This document shows positions 12,736 through 25,500 of a DNA stretch of 64,000 bases, piece after piece (within the stretch, counting starts at the first letter, position 1; each line of letters opens with the position of its first letter). A program made the translations under genes and the position numbers. The notes beneath the pieces were generated by a model. It ran no database searches. It saw only the letters and a program-made list of their open reading frames with translations, and was not told the DNA's origin. Source of the stretch: Persicaria tinctoria (lineage: Eukaryota > Streptophyta > Magnoliopsida > Caryophyllales > Polygonaceae); NCBI GenBank assembly GCA_037127255.1, contig JBANSL010000005.1:62001-126000 (forward strand), given 5' to 3'.

Positions 12736-12745
12736 AAAAGAAGAA
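12736..12745. repeat. Target-site duplication, left, of LINE copy 2
   Basis: The 10-bp sequence AAAAGAAGAA borders the poly(T) of the LINE on the left and recurs at 20566-20575. In the intact copy A the corresponding uninterrupted site reads AAAAGGAGAAATATG. Confidence 0.75.
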
Positions 12746-15700
12746 TTTTTTTTTTATCTATTAGGTAAGAATTCGGGTGAGAAAACTCTACCCGAAAGCA
12801 TCCTGCCGGATGAGGTCAAGTAGACCTGAGTGATTGTATAAATTAGGTCCCATGGTAGAGTAGCAAAGATGTGCAACCTTATCCGCTACCCGGTTACCAA
12901 TACAGGGAATGTGGGAAATTCCTATATTCCTTACACCTCGGAGAATGGTCTGAATATCTGACATTACTAATTCTATTTCCCAAGGACAGTTCATGTGTGT
13001 TTCTAAGAAATCCGTAATTACTTTTGAATCCCCTTCAATGATTAGGTTGTCGATAGTTAGTTCCTTTGCCTTTTTTACCCCAAGTCGTAGTGCAAATGTT
13101 TCTGCCATAATAGGAGAGTGTCCCCCAATCACCTTACCATCCATGCTGATTGGATTACCATTCCAGTCTCGTATAATGTATCCAATAGAGCTCTTTAAAT
13201 CTGATATATATGATCCATATCAAAGTTTAGTTTGTATTTGCCCATGGGTGGCCTTTTCCATCGGGTGGACTTTTTGGCATTTTTTGGGTGGACTTTTACC
13301 CTATTTTGGATTGTGGTATCCTCGTCGTCTTCAAGGTTCAGTTTCATGGTTCTTCTCCAATTATTGATATTTTCCAAAACAATTTTCCTAATGCCCTCTA
13401 TAAAAGGGATCTTGGCATTCTTAAAGATTATTTGATTCCTCACAAACCACAGTGTCCACCATATAAATGATGTATTCTGTTTGCTGTCCTTCAAAAGAGT
13501 GGTGCTCAGAAGTTGAAGAATTTGATCCATATCTCTGTTTTCTGATATAATTGTGTTGACTTTCTGGGATATTTCTCTAGGAAATTGTTGTTGAAAGTTG
13601 TCGAAGGGGCATTCTATGAAGATATGAATATCATCTTCCGATGTTTGGTTACACAAAATGCATGTAGTGGGAACAACAACCCCCTTCTGTTCTAATCACG
13701 TAGCAGTGGGTAGTCCTTTTTGTTTGATTCTCTACATAAAATTTTGGACTTTTAGGGGAGCGTCAATTTTCCAAATCCAGGTGAATTCATCAGATATTAT
13801 GCGTGTGTTGGATGAAATCAGGTTATAGGCGGATGACGTTGTGAACCAGCCTTTTTTGTCCGGCCACCAATATAGTCTATCAGCAAGGGGACTGATGGGT
13901 AGCGGGATTTTGATGATTTCCTTTGTTATAGCCTCAGGGAGAATGGAATCAAGCTTTTCTCTCCACCATTTCCCCCCATTATATAATCGCTTACAGTTTC
14001 TTTTTGGTCTATATTAGGTCGGGGTTCAATTTTATCCAAAAGAGGCTCTGTTGTTACCCAGTTGTCTTTCCAGAAATTGATAGAATTTCCGTCTCCTACC
14101 GACCAGATAAGCCCTGATTTAAATTTTGTAATCAGGGAGCTGAGTTTTGACCATTTCCACGAGGCATTCCCCCTCCTAGCGTAGTTAAGTATGTGTTTTT
14201 CTTTTAGGTATTTGTGTTGTATAATCTTAACCCAGTTATTCTCGGGTTCCGCTAGAATTTTCCAAAACAGTTTTAGCTGAAGGGCTTCATTCATGTTTCT
14301 TGCTTTCCGTATTCCCAGTCCGCCAGCTGCTTTGGATTTACATATTTTGTCCCAGCTTATCAGTGGACTGTGTTGCGCATCTTTGTTCCAAAAAAAAAGT
14401 TCTGTTAATTTGGTCAAGTTGCTTGTGTATTGAAGCAGGGAGCAAGAAGTTAGCTCTGCATAGAATACAGAGGTTTTGATGATGGATTAGATGCAATTAA
14501 AGTGTCTCTTTCCTGAGGAGATAGGGTTTTTGCCCGCCATTTACCGAGTTGTTCTCTTGATTTACATATAATATCGCCAAAGGTTTCCTTCGTTACCCGC
14601 CCGTTTACGATTGGACAGCCCAGGTATTTCTCAAAACTTTGTTCTAAGGGTATATTAAGTACTCCTTCTAGGTCTCGTGCTCTTGTCCTCTGGATTCCTG
14701 GCGTGGTTTGAAAGGATGACTTGTGGTAGTTTACTTTCTGCCCCGAGAATCTACAGTAGTCCTCGATTATTTCTTTTACTTTTGTACATGCAGAGATGCT
14801 TCCTTTTTAGAAAATGATAATGTCATCCGCAAAGGCCAGAAATGGGATGCTAGGGCCAGAATTCCCAAATTTAAAGCCAATACTATTATTTGGGCCCTTT
14901 GCGTCTATCCACAATTTATGAGCCAACACTTCTGCATCAAGTAGAAAGAGGAAGGGAGAGAGTGGGTCTCCTTGATGTAGTCCTCTAGTTGGTTTAAAGG
15001 GTTCCGTGGGTCCATTGTTAACTAACACAGAGAACGAAACCGTAGTTACGCATTCCATAACTATGTCCACAAATCGTTGGTGGAAACCGAATCTTTGGAG
15101 CACCAACTTTGTAAATTGCCAATCTACTCTGTCGTACGCCTTTTCCATATCAAGTTTTATGGCAGTCCAACCTTTCAAGCCCTTTCTTGTGCGAAAGGAG
15201 TGAATTATTTCATGAGCTATAAGTATATTGTCCTGAATTGCTCTGTCAGAAACAAATGCTCATTGGAGAGGGTGTATAAGTTTTCTGATTATCATTTTTA
15301 GTCGTTCAGTGATTATCTTGGAGATGATTTTATATAGAGTAGAGCAAAGACTAGTCGGTCGATAATGTGTAGTCATAGAGGGGTTATCATTTTTTGGTAT
15401 AAGTGAGATAAATGTGAGGTTGATTTGCTTAAGCAAATGACCAGAGTGGAAAAAAAGCTTTAACTGCCTTAGTAATATCAATTCTCGGAATTTCTCAATA
15501 CTTTTTGTAAAACTCTGCAGTCAAACCATCAGGACCAGGAGATTTATTGCTTCCTAATGAGAAAACAGTTTTTTTGATTTCACTGTTTGTTGGCTGCTTG
15601 ATTAGAAAACTATTTTCCTCATCTATGATGACAAGGTTGATAATTGAAAGGTGTTCATGAAGCTGTTGTATTAGGAAGATTTGCTCTCGTCTAAACCTTT

Positions 15701-18700
15701 TTTCAAAGTCTTTCTGTATTTCCTTTTTAATATTTTCATCTCCAACAATTTGGGTTCCTTCTGCAGAAGTAATTGTTCTAATGATTTTTCTATTTCTTCT
15801 TCCAGACGCTACTCTATGGAAATAGGCCGAATTAGTATCTGCTGGTTTCAAGTGTTTTGACTTTGCTCTTTGATTCCAAAAAGTTTTATGGAATCGAAGA
15901 AGATTTTCTCTCTTGGATAGGAGGTTTTGTTCTTTAGTGGATGCATTTGAGTTTTGATTTAGGTTGTGGGTCGATTGTATATCCAATAGGGCTTCGTCGA
16001 CTTCTTGGAGTTGTCGAAAAATATTTCCAAATGTTTTCTTGTTCCAAGATTTCGCCTTTTGTTTTAGGATTTTTTATTTCGCTTTTTGTTTTAGGATTTT
16101 TTATTTATATATGATTTGGAACATAGCAGAGCCAGAGCAAGTAGCTCTCCAAGATTGCTTGACGATATTGCGAAAGTCTTTCCTCTGAAGCCAGACGTTT
16201 TCAAATTTAAACGGAGGGGGTTTGAAAGGGGCGTTCTTTGAGAGGGTAATTGAAATGGGGCAATGATCCGAGTTTGAGAATGCACCATTTTTCGTTACCA
16301 ATTCGGGGAACATGTCAATAATTTCATGATGAACTAACACCCTATCAAGTTTTTCCGAAATGTTATCTGGGCCGCCTTGATTCTTTCTCCATGTAAATGG
16401 GTTCCCGAACGAAGGAATCTCTACCAAGGAACACACATCTTTAAACTCTATTATTCTCTGGAATCTACCCGGTCGAGTTTCTGCACCACCACACTTATCC
16501 GATGGTTGACTTATTTCATTTAAGTCACCCATCACTAAGCAGGGGAGGTTACTTTGGGCAATTAGACTGTATATGTTTCTCCAAAAGTCCTCTTTTTCTG
16601 CAGGGTTGGGGGTGCGTATACAAAAGGCATAAAACATTCAAAACTCTCCTTTATATTTTCGTATTTTACTCCTATGATTCTCGGGAGGTGAATAACCACC
16701 GAGATTGTTTCATCTATAAATCAATTTTCATCCCATAATAACACAATACCCCCGGAACGACCAGAGGCCGGTGACCAACAAATATTTGTAAATCCTGCAT
16801 TTTTCTATAGAGATTCATTTGGTTCTGTTTCAGTCTTTGTTTCTGCTAGAATAAGCATTTGCATATGATCTAAAGTACGCCACCCCTTAATATTAGACCA
16901 GAAGGTTGTTTTCCCAATTCCCCTACAATTCCAATATCGTATAATCATGACCACATTGGTTTCGTATGGTCGAGCAGCACGTGATCTCTCCCATACCAAC
17001 TCACTACCCTTTCTGTGATTTTCCTTGACTTTTAAAAATAGGACTTTTGTGTAAGTATCTGAAAAGGTGCGAGAGAGTGGGTTTTAACCTGCCATTTGAC
17101 TTGTTGATTCACACTTGTTTGGGTTGCTAGACACCAGTAGCTAGGGGAGGGGGTATAAAGCATAACAAAATTGTGGTTAATTTTAATTGATGTTAACAAA
17201 ATCGTGGTTTTACCGGCCATTTGACTTATTGATTCACACTTCTCCTTCTTCCGCTTTTTTTCCTCAACAATTGCCTACTTTGAATTTTCCACCGTGGGGA
17301 TGGAGTTACCCAACTGGACCTGATTTTTGCCCTTTTGGGATGTGTTTGGGTGGGGAACGAAAGAAACATTCCCCATGGGTTTTTTTCCTTTATCCTTTGA
17401 AGAGGATGCCATGGTTGTGTCACAAACAAAGAGATGGAGAGTAATCACTTGAGAATAGCAATAGAAAGTTACATGGGAATTTTTTTTGGTATAATCAGAA
17501 GGAGAATGAATAATATACACACATATTTTCCTTATAATAGCACAAGTAAACCAAACCTGTTTACTCAAAGAATTTACAAAATAATTATAATTTGGTCTCT
17601 TATAGGCCAAACCAACATCACAATAGTCGATTGGATTGATAGACAATAACAAGATTTCAGTCAAATTATATGTACCACTGATCTTGTTCATGATCTGCAA
17701 CTCAAGAAAAGTGCAGATTGATTCCCTACTCAAATTTCCTAACAATAGTTGATTTCTCATGTGCATTCCCTTCAGCGGGGGGATGTTCAATAAGTTTCTG
17801 ACAACACACTCTTGCTTAAACCGAAAACGGGGGTAGAGCACCTACCTTCTCCAAGCTGCTCGGACCCGAGAGTCATCCAAGAAGACCCTCGAGGAGCAAC
17901 ATAAGGAGAAGATGATGGTATAAACAACAAGTAGTAGTCTACACAAGCAAGGAATGACTTAGACAAACACATACGTTTATCAAGCATGATTTCTCTACAT
18001 CTTTGATCAAAAGTATTTTCATCCTGCTCATCGTCATGAACCAGCGCTTTCCCAGCCTCTTCAGAGATGCAAAGAGTGTTTAGTCGGAACTTAGACATCT
18101 CGGCCCCCATGGACACATCATAAGGGATAAATTTGTATATCAAATTAAGTTTTCTATAGAAACATACCCAATCAACCGGTTGTTTGTCTGACAGAGCCAA
18201 GCCCACATAACGCTTGGAATCTTAGTCAAGATTGCCCAGGAGCATTCACGACCCTCCAAAGAGAGAGAGAATCCAACCGAGCACTGTTTCTTCACGGAAT
18301 TTTTAGAACCCTTTTGGAATGTTGTCAGTAGAGAAGCAAAAAGCCCCTCCACGGTCTTGTTCATACCCCAAGAGCACTTGGTATTTTGCATCAAACATAT
18401 CAGCAGAATAACAACCGTCAAAGCCATTATTAACCAGGAAAGTAGATAAACAAATATGTGAAACCTTACCCAATTCTTGGATTTCCGATCTTTGCTTTCA
18501 CCATCATTGGGGTCCGTCGCTCCCTCATAGAGTTTTTCCCTATCAAGATATTTGAGGCCCTTTCGGGGGTTATTCAGTAGGGGCTCAGATGAATCAACCC
18601 CTATGGGTTTCTTGCCTTTGATCAAGGCCGATGGTCCCAAGATAGAACGAAAGGAGATACACCAGTTAATATATACGTAAAGGGGAGTGTACACATGAAA

Positions 18701-20565
18701 GAGATTAAAATTCCACCAACTCCAATGGCAAACGGAACTTGGGTCGAAGACCATATTCACACAGGATAGGTGAAAGCAATTTCTAGGCCTATATCTGTTG
18801 AAGGAAATATTAGATTAATGGGGGGTTTATGAAGAATTGATTCAAACAAATAATATATTCCCTCAAATTGGAAAGTAAGGCTAGACAAAGAGCATAATAT
18901 TGCCAATTAGAAAGCTTCAAGACTGTATTTACATAATAGTGAGGAGATATGCCCAGTCGCAGTTTATAGAAAATAATTAGTCTATATTCATAAAGATTAG
19001 CCCGATTAATTTCTTGAATATCCTCCAACCAAAAGACCGATAGGTAGCCACCACAGAATGACCATAAGATGCAACTCAATCTTTTAAAAGAGTACCAAAT
19101 AATGCAGTAAACAAATATTTCCTCAACATATACTAAGTGTAGACATTTGAAAAACCCTATATCATGAATAAGCCACCACTGAATCATGATCACTTGTCTA
19201 CTTCTGCCACAGATTTTCCACGCTAGAACAATCTCAAATTGGTTCGTAGTATAAAAGCGATTTAAATTTATTCCACTTATTGGGATTTTAACATGGGAGA
19301 CTTTAGACTCAGGGATGTTAAGAGCAGATTTACAAGGAGAGGACCCGGGCATCGAAAACTTGCAGAGAGGTATCCTTGGAGGAAAGATAACAATTTTCCT
19401 GTGTCACCAGTGCGATAACTTACACATGGAACACATAAACATCAAACTAGATTCTTGAATACCATGAATACACAAATAGCCAGAACATCGAAATACCTTA
19501 AGAAATACAGTTCTGAACTGGTTTTTCCAATATAAGATATACAAGGTCGAAGCCAGAAAATTTACCCCAATCATTCTGTATATTGCAGACACAGAAGATA
19601 GATTTCATCACACAGGTCAAAAAATTTGAGATCATTCCACCCTTACAAGAGTGTTTCCACCACAACGTTTTCCCAATGAAAAGATTTAACAGAGAATAAG
19701 TGCACAACACTTTCGTAACAAATTTTATGTAAGGCACTTCCTTGTCAGTTCTGGAGATAAAGGCTATCAAAGCCCCTAAATCCAAATTTTGCTCAAAGCC
19801 CTTTCGGGGGGTAAGGAATGCCGAGGAATACACCTCAAGCATCGGTTTTTTCAAACACCAGAAGATGTAGTTTTGTTTAGAACACAACAAGTGTCCAATG
19901 GGTTTCATGAGAGTTATAAGGCAATAAAATATCGTCAGATAAGGGGTTATGAAAACAGACATGTTCATGGGCAATATAGCCGCTATTGTAGAGTTGGGAG
20001 ATGCACACCCATTCTGTCGAGGGCAAGAGAAGTCGGGTTTGTGGTTTACCAACCACACACAATCCAACGTCGGTGGAGAAACACCCATTGAGCCCATCCA
20101 CTAAATACGAACGCCGCCAACAAGCCCGAGATGGCCTCCCCAAAATCCTTTCTTCCAGGGACCAACGGAATAGCCCCAACACCCCCAAAATCTAGCAATC
20201 GTCCACCATTTCCAGCGATTTTTCTTGGTGGGTTCAGATCTCCCCCAAACATTCACCATCTCACTTGCAGTTCGGCCGGTAAGCATCCTCTTCCATGAAT
20301 CTTGCTTCTTTCTAACCCTCTTTTTCGGAAATCTGGAGCTTCTCTGACATTGAGAGATGCAGCGAAATCGCAACACGATTATGGAGAAGGCGATTCTTGC
20401 CCAAGAAACAGCGAAATCACAACTCGATTTAGCAACTCGCGGACAAGACCGGCACCAAAGGGCCAAGAACTTGCCGGTTGCGGGGCTAGGGTTTAAGAGA
20501 ACGTTTTGGGGGAGAATTTAGGAGCGTGTGAGACGCGTTCTTCACCGGCCATAGCGTTTTTTTTA
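12746..20565 (-). mobile_element. L1-type LINE, copy 2, about 7.8 kb with target duplication
   Basis: Minus-strand LINE with its poly(A) as the T run at 12746-12755 and 10-bp target duplications at both ends, so both boundaries are set by the sequence. ORF2 remnants occupy about 16960-12788. The 17,000-20,565 part, upstream of ORF2, is unusually long. It holds only short broken frames, among them a Lys-rich start MASSSKDKGKKPMG (17411) and a related KGKKPIGVDSSEPLL (near 18630), so ORF1 is degenerate or replaced. CCCTTTCGGGGG motifs recur at about 18560 and 19800. It is closely related to LINE copy 1 throughout ORF2. Confidence 0.8.
12788..16960 (-). pseudogene. LINE copy 2 ORF2: endonuclease-RT-zf-RVT-RNase H, broken
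   Basis: Segments from 5' to 3': endonuclease 16960-16101 (IIRYWNCRGIGKTTFW, MGDLNEIS, SDHCPISITLS), RT 15986-14807 (SPGPDGLTAEFYKKY, KLDMEKAYDRVDWQF, GLHQGDPLSPFLF, FADDIIIF), the rest of RT and the connection at 14417-13926, zf-RVT-like 13656-13195 and RNase H 13144-12788 (MAETFALRLGVKKA, IIEGDSKVITDFLE). It is interrupted by several shifts and stops, including TGA at 15262-15260 (after HPLQ) and a stop right after FADDIIIF. Compared with copy 1 it is about equally decayed but complete in domain order. Confidence 0.85.
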
Positions 20566-20720
20566 AAAGAAGAAATATATTAGTTAGGTTAAATTACATT
20601 TTTTATATACTAGTATTTTTTAATAATCGGACGGGCTAACGGGTGGAAAATATATCACCCATTGGCCATTGCTCATTTCACCCGATCCATCACTCATCCG
20701 TCACTCGATTTTTTGGGGGA
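20566..20720. repeat. Last fragment of tandem duplication copy B
   Basis: This resumes the copy A sequence after LINE copy 2 (AAGAAATATATTAGTTAGG, then the ACTAGTATTTTTTAATAATC block and the CACCCATT motifs). Similarity to copy A stops at about 20717, just after CGATTTTTTGGG. Confidence 0.7.
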
Positions 20721-21260
20721 TTTTGCAAACTAGCCACGAAAATGGGCTTATTTTGCGAAATAGACACGTTTTGGGACATTTTTGTGAAATGACCTAAATA
20801 TAAACCCCCTTCCTTTTGTTTCACGGGCCTTTCTCTCTCCTCCGACCTCTCCCTCTCCGCGCGCTCTCTCTTTCTCAATCTCGAACTGCTCAACGGCGAT
20901 TGTGAGCGAGGCCGAGATCTATGGCTTCGGCGCCGGTTCTGAAGCAATTTCGTCCATCTTCCTCCTTTCCTCCTTGCCGTTGCCGCAGCCGCTCTACCTC
21001 GCGCCGCCTCGCACCCTCCCCCGGCCAGATCTGAATTCGCCATCTATGTCCAATTGATTCTGAAGTCGAATTGATTATAGTCGGATTCCAGATCTAAATT
21101 CCAGTCGAATTCGACTAATTGATTCTGAAATTGAATTCCAGTCGAATTCTAGTTGCAATTGCTTGACGGAGATCTAGAGGATTGACGGGAGGAGAGGCGT
21201 GAGCGTCGGCGACCGAGAGTGCTCGAGATGGAGATCGAGATCGCCGGAGAGCGAGAATGT
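20721..21260. other. Non-coding flank of the Athila insertion
   Basis: It begins with a low-similarity sequence of the type TTTTGCGAAATAGACACG; related wording (CATTTTGCAAAAACGTCC) recurs near 37560-37620, so this is a dispersed repeat. The rest is rich in GAATTC- and GAGCGAG-like words. The same style of sequence continues on the far side of the Athila element (31514-31780), as expected if that element landed in it. I see no supportable gene. Confidence 0.4.
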
Positions 21261-21265
21261 CGGAG

Positions 21266-22511
21266 TGATATGCGATATATTCCATAGCGCATTTAGTAGT
21301 TTTTGTCATCACTTACATGTCATTATGAGAGATATTTGTGTGAACTTGGTGATTCGGAACATGTTGAAGAAGTTGAAGAAATCATGCAAGTTACAGAAGT
21401 AAAGAAGATCGGAAGCAGCTGGAAGACTGAGAGTCTGACACGGCCGCGCTGCACTTGGCGCGCCCGCGCTGCTACCCGACGCGACCACGCTGCTAGGAAG
21501 AAGTGGCCGCGCTGATGCAACAGATGGAAGAGTGAAGACGAGGCTGGCGCGCCCGCGCTGCACTTGGCGCGCCCGCGTCGGACCCTGAAGACGGATTCTT
21601 ATCCGAGTTTCCTTATCCTATTAGTTTAATATTTTATTATTATATTTGTACGGGATGTTAAACCCGATTTAATTAGTTTATATAGGCCGAGAAGGCAGTA
21701 GAGAAGGAGGAGGTTATTTTCCAGAGACGTATTTTCCCTTTTGTTCATCTCACAAACCCTATGGAGAACTAACTCTCCTTTGTTACACTTGGTTCTTTGA
21801 AGCCTTCAATTGATTTGGTTGTGAGTATTCTACTCTTGTTTGTCCTTTGTTAATTGTTTCGGTCTCCTGAGCTTATTGCTTGATTGCTTATTATTGGTTA
21901 ATCTGGATTGATCACCTAGGTTTATCGATACTAGTCATATTGCTAGGGTTTCCAATTCCAGGTTTGGGATTGTAGATTCATTGTAGCAAACACAATCTCC
22001 ATACGCGGGTTGCTTGTGGTAGATTGTGAGGGAGATTCGATTACAGGCTATTTTAACGGGTTGTTGGAATCGCTTGTATCTCACTATAATTCATGTTTGA
22101 ATGCTATTGCTTTATTATTCGGTGAAGGTTTTCCCTTGTAATTTAGTGATAAGTGCTTTTAGGACTGGTAGGACTAAAAGCTATTACACGATCTGAATTG
22201 AGAACAATTACTGGACATTAGAACTTGAGATTCATAGAATGCGATGATGAACCATCTCAATTGTTGTGTGGATAATTACCTGGTGTGATACATTTCCATC
22301 ATATATTCACAACCTTTACTTGCAACTTGTTCTGTTACTATTTCTCACACACAAAACTTCCCCTTTAATCAGTTACTTTTGGGTAATAATACTTGCTTTT
22401 ACAATTGATTCTGTTTCCCTGTGGGTTCGACCCTAACTTACCTACTATACTTGTTATAGTTTGCATCTTAGGAATTTACTTTGATTTGGCATAACGACCT
22501 TAGGCCTGTCA
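21266..22511 (+). repeat. Athila 5' LTR
   Basis: It starts TGATATGCGATATATTCC and ends GGCCTGTCA, four bases before the primer-binding site, giving 1246 bp. It contains GCGCGCCCGCG-type core repeats at about 21440-21585. The U5 end (CCCTGTGGGTTCGACCC near 22418) is of the kind usual in this lineage. Only its first 821 bp are repeated in the 3' copy. Confidence 0.85.
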
Positions 22512-22515
22512 AATT

Positions 22516-22533
22516 TGGCGCCGTTGCCGGGGA
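22516..22533 (+). other. Primer-binding site of the Athila element
   Basis: TGGCGCCGTTGCCGGGGA, complementary to the 3' end of tRNA-Asp, is the standard Athila primer-binding site. Confidence 0.9.
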
Positions 22534-22590
22534 AACGGTTTATCTTTGTTCTTGTTTGTCTTATTACCTGTTTGGGTGCGAACCTCTTGC

Positions 22591-25500
22591 ATGGTTCGCA
22601 CTCGTGCTACTGATCCCCATCTTGTTGATTTTGATTGGGAAATTGACAGGACATACCACCACCGCCTTAGAGAACAACACCAACATTCCCAACAACCCGA
22701 TCCAATGGCTGATAATGCAAATCAGACGCTGCGACAGCTGACAGCATCAAACATCACACAGCAGGCACCTGCTGTGACAATCCCTGCTATAGGGGATGAC
22801 AACCATTTTGAGCTAAAGTCTGGGCTGATTCATCAACTGCCCAAATTCCATGGATTGGCTGGAGAAGACCCCATCAAGCACATGGGGAAGTTTCATAATG
22901 TATGCATGAGCATGAAACCAGCCAATATAACCGAAGCACAGATAAAGATGAGAGCTTTTGGGTTCACGCTGGTCGATGCTGCGGATGACTGGTACTACAG
23001 CCTTCCTACAGGGAGCATCGATACTTGGCCTAAGCTCCACAAGGCCTTCCTGGAGAAATTCTTCCCTGCTAAGAAGGAGAACACCTTGAAAAAGGCAATC
23101 AGCAATATAGAGCAGGAAGATGATGAAACCCTATATGATTACAATGAAAGGTTCAAGAAGCTCTGTGCTAATTGCCCTTTCCATGGCTACAGCACGAAGG
23201 ACCTAGTCTTATACATCTATGGGGGATTGCTGGAATCTGATAGAAGGATGATTGATGCCGCCTGCGGAGGAAATATTCTGAATGCCACGCCAGAGGGAGC
23301 TATGGAGAAGATTCAGGAAATGGCTGAGGGGACTAGAAATTTTGGGAAGTCCACCAGAAAGAAAGGGGTCAACTCGGTAGACTCTAACCAAGCCCAGGAT
23401 ATTGCTGAATTGAAGGATATGGTTAGGAGGCTCACTCTGAAAGGGACTCCTCAACAACTCAAGGCTTGTGAAATCTGCGGTGATAACTTCCACCCAACTG
23501 ATGCGTGTCCTACACTCCAGGAAGACACCGCTGAAGTGAGTGCTATAGGTGGAAATGGACCTCAGAGACCCAGACATGACCCCTACTCAAACTCCTACAA
23601 CCCAGGTTGGCGGGATCACCCAAATTTCAGATGGAGGGATCCACCAAACCAACCACATCAGCAACAGCCACATCCCTACAATCAGAGGCAGCAGAGTAGC
23701 GCTCCATCTACTGAGTCCATGCTCAATACCCTGACACAGCACTTCACTGCGCATGTTCAGACAACTGAATCGAGCATAAAGGATATACAGAAACAAATGG
23801 GGCAAATGGCTGAAGCAATCACGAGAATGGAGGCAAAGACGTCAGGGGGTCTACCATCTCAAACGGTGGTCAATCCAAAGGAAAACGTCAGTGCTATTAC
23901 TCTTCGGAATGGAAAGGAGCTGAAAAGTCAGGAATATGAGGAGAAAAGCACGCCGGAGTTCGACGTGGCCACGCCCAACGTTGGCGCGCCCGCGCCACAG
24001 TCTGACGCGCCCGCGCTGCTTTCTGGCGCGCCCGCGCTGCCTTCTGACGCGCCCGCGCCGGAGTCTGACGCCCCCACGTCGAGTCCAATCTCGCCTGAAT
24101 CTGAGCCCTATGTCGATACATACGTACGACCGAATTTTCCCCCTCTCGGGTCGGAGAAACCAAAACCTCCGTTCCCTGAGGCACTCAAGGAGAGGAGGAT
24201 AATCGATGATTCAGAGCTGTTTGAGACATTTAGCAAGTGTCAGGTGAACATTCCTCTGCTGAAAATGATAAAAACTATGCCCAAGTACGCCAAGTTCTTG
24301 AAGGAGCTTTGCACAGTGAAGAGGAATCAGAAGCTGAAAGGAAAAAAGAAAGTGAAAGTAAGTGAGCAAGTCTCAGCTATGTTTCAGAGGAGAATGCCGA
24401 AAAAGTGCGCTGATCCAGGTATGGTTACTATCCCTTGTGTCATTGGAGATGTAAAATTTGATAGAGCTATGCTTGATTTGGGTGCTTCCATAAATGTGCT
24501 TCCTTACTCACTTTACAAATCGCTAGATTTAGGACCTTTGCATGAAACTGGAGTAATTGTGCAACTAGCTGATAGGTCTAATAAATACCCTAAAGGAGTA
24601 GTAGAAGACGTTTTGGTCATGGTCGATAAACTGATTTTTCCTGCAGATTTCTTTGTCCTAGATATGGAACATGATAAGCATGATGCGCCTATTCTGTTAG
24701 GTAGACCTTTTATTAAAACGGCTAGGACAAAAATTGATTGTGTCTCTGAGACACTAACAATGGAATTTGATGGAGAAAAGGTTGAATTCGATTTATACAA
24801 GGCTATGAAACATCCCGTTGATGATCATTCTCTGTGCTCTATTGATGTGATTGAACCATTAGCTCAAGATCTATTTGATATTTCTAGGGAAGATGAGTTG
24901 CAGTCAATTATTGAGAATGATATTGACGAGTCCTATACAGATTTTTCAATTTCATCTAACATGCAGGAATTAGTAGCCCTGATGGATGTAGAAGGTAATT
25001 CCCCTACTCTTTTGGGCATTGGCCCCAATTTACTGACTCCAAGCGAAGTGCTTGTTCCATCTATTGTGCAGGCACCTAAAATTGAACTCAAACAACTCCC
25101 TAGTCATCTCAAGTATGCTTTCCTAGGAGTTGATGACACTTTACCAGTTATTATGTCAAGTAAGCTCTCAGCGGAGCAGGAGGACAAGTTAGTGGAGGTT
25201 CTAAAGGAGTACAAAACTGCATTGGGGTGGACCATCGCTGACATCAAGGGAATTAGTCCATCTACATGCATGCACAGGATCCTGCTGGAGGATGGAGCTA
25301 AGCCATCACGCCAACCACAGAGAAGGCTCAATCCTCCCATGATGGATGTAGTGAAGAAGGAAGTGCTGAAATTGCTATCAGCAAACATGATTTTCCCAAT
25401 TTCTGACAGTCAATGGGTAAGTCCTACACAGGTTGTCCCTAAGAAGGGAGGGATTACGGTTGTGGAAAATCAACAAGGCGAGTTGGTCCCTACCAGGACA

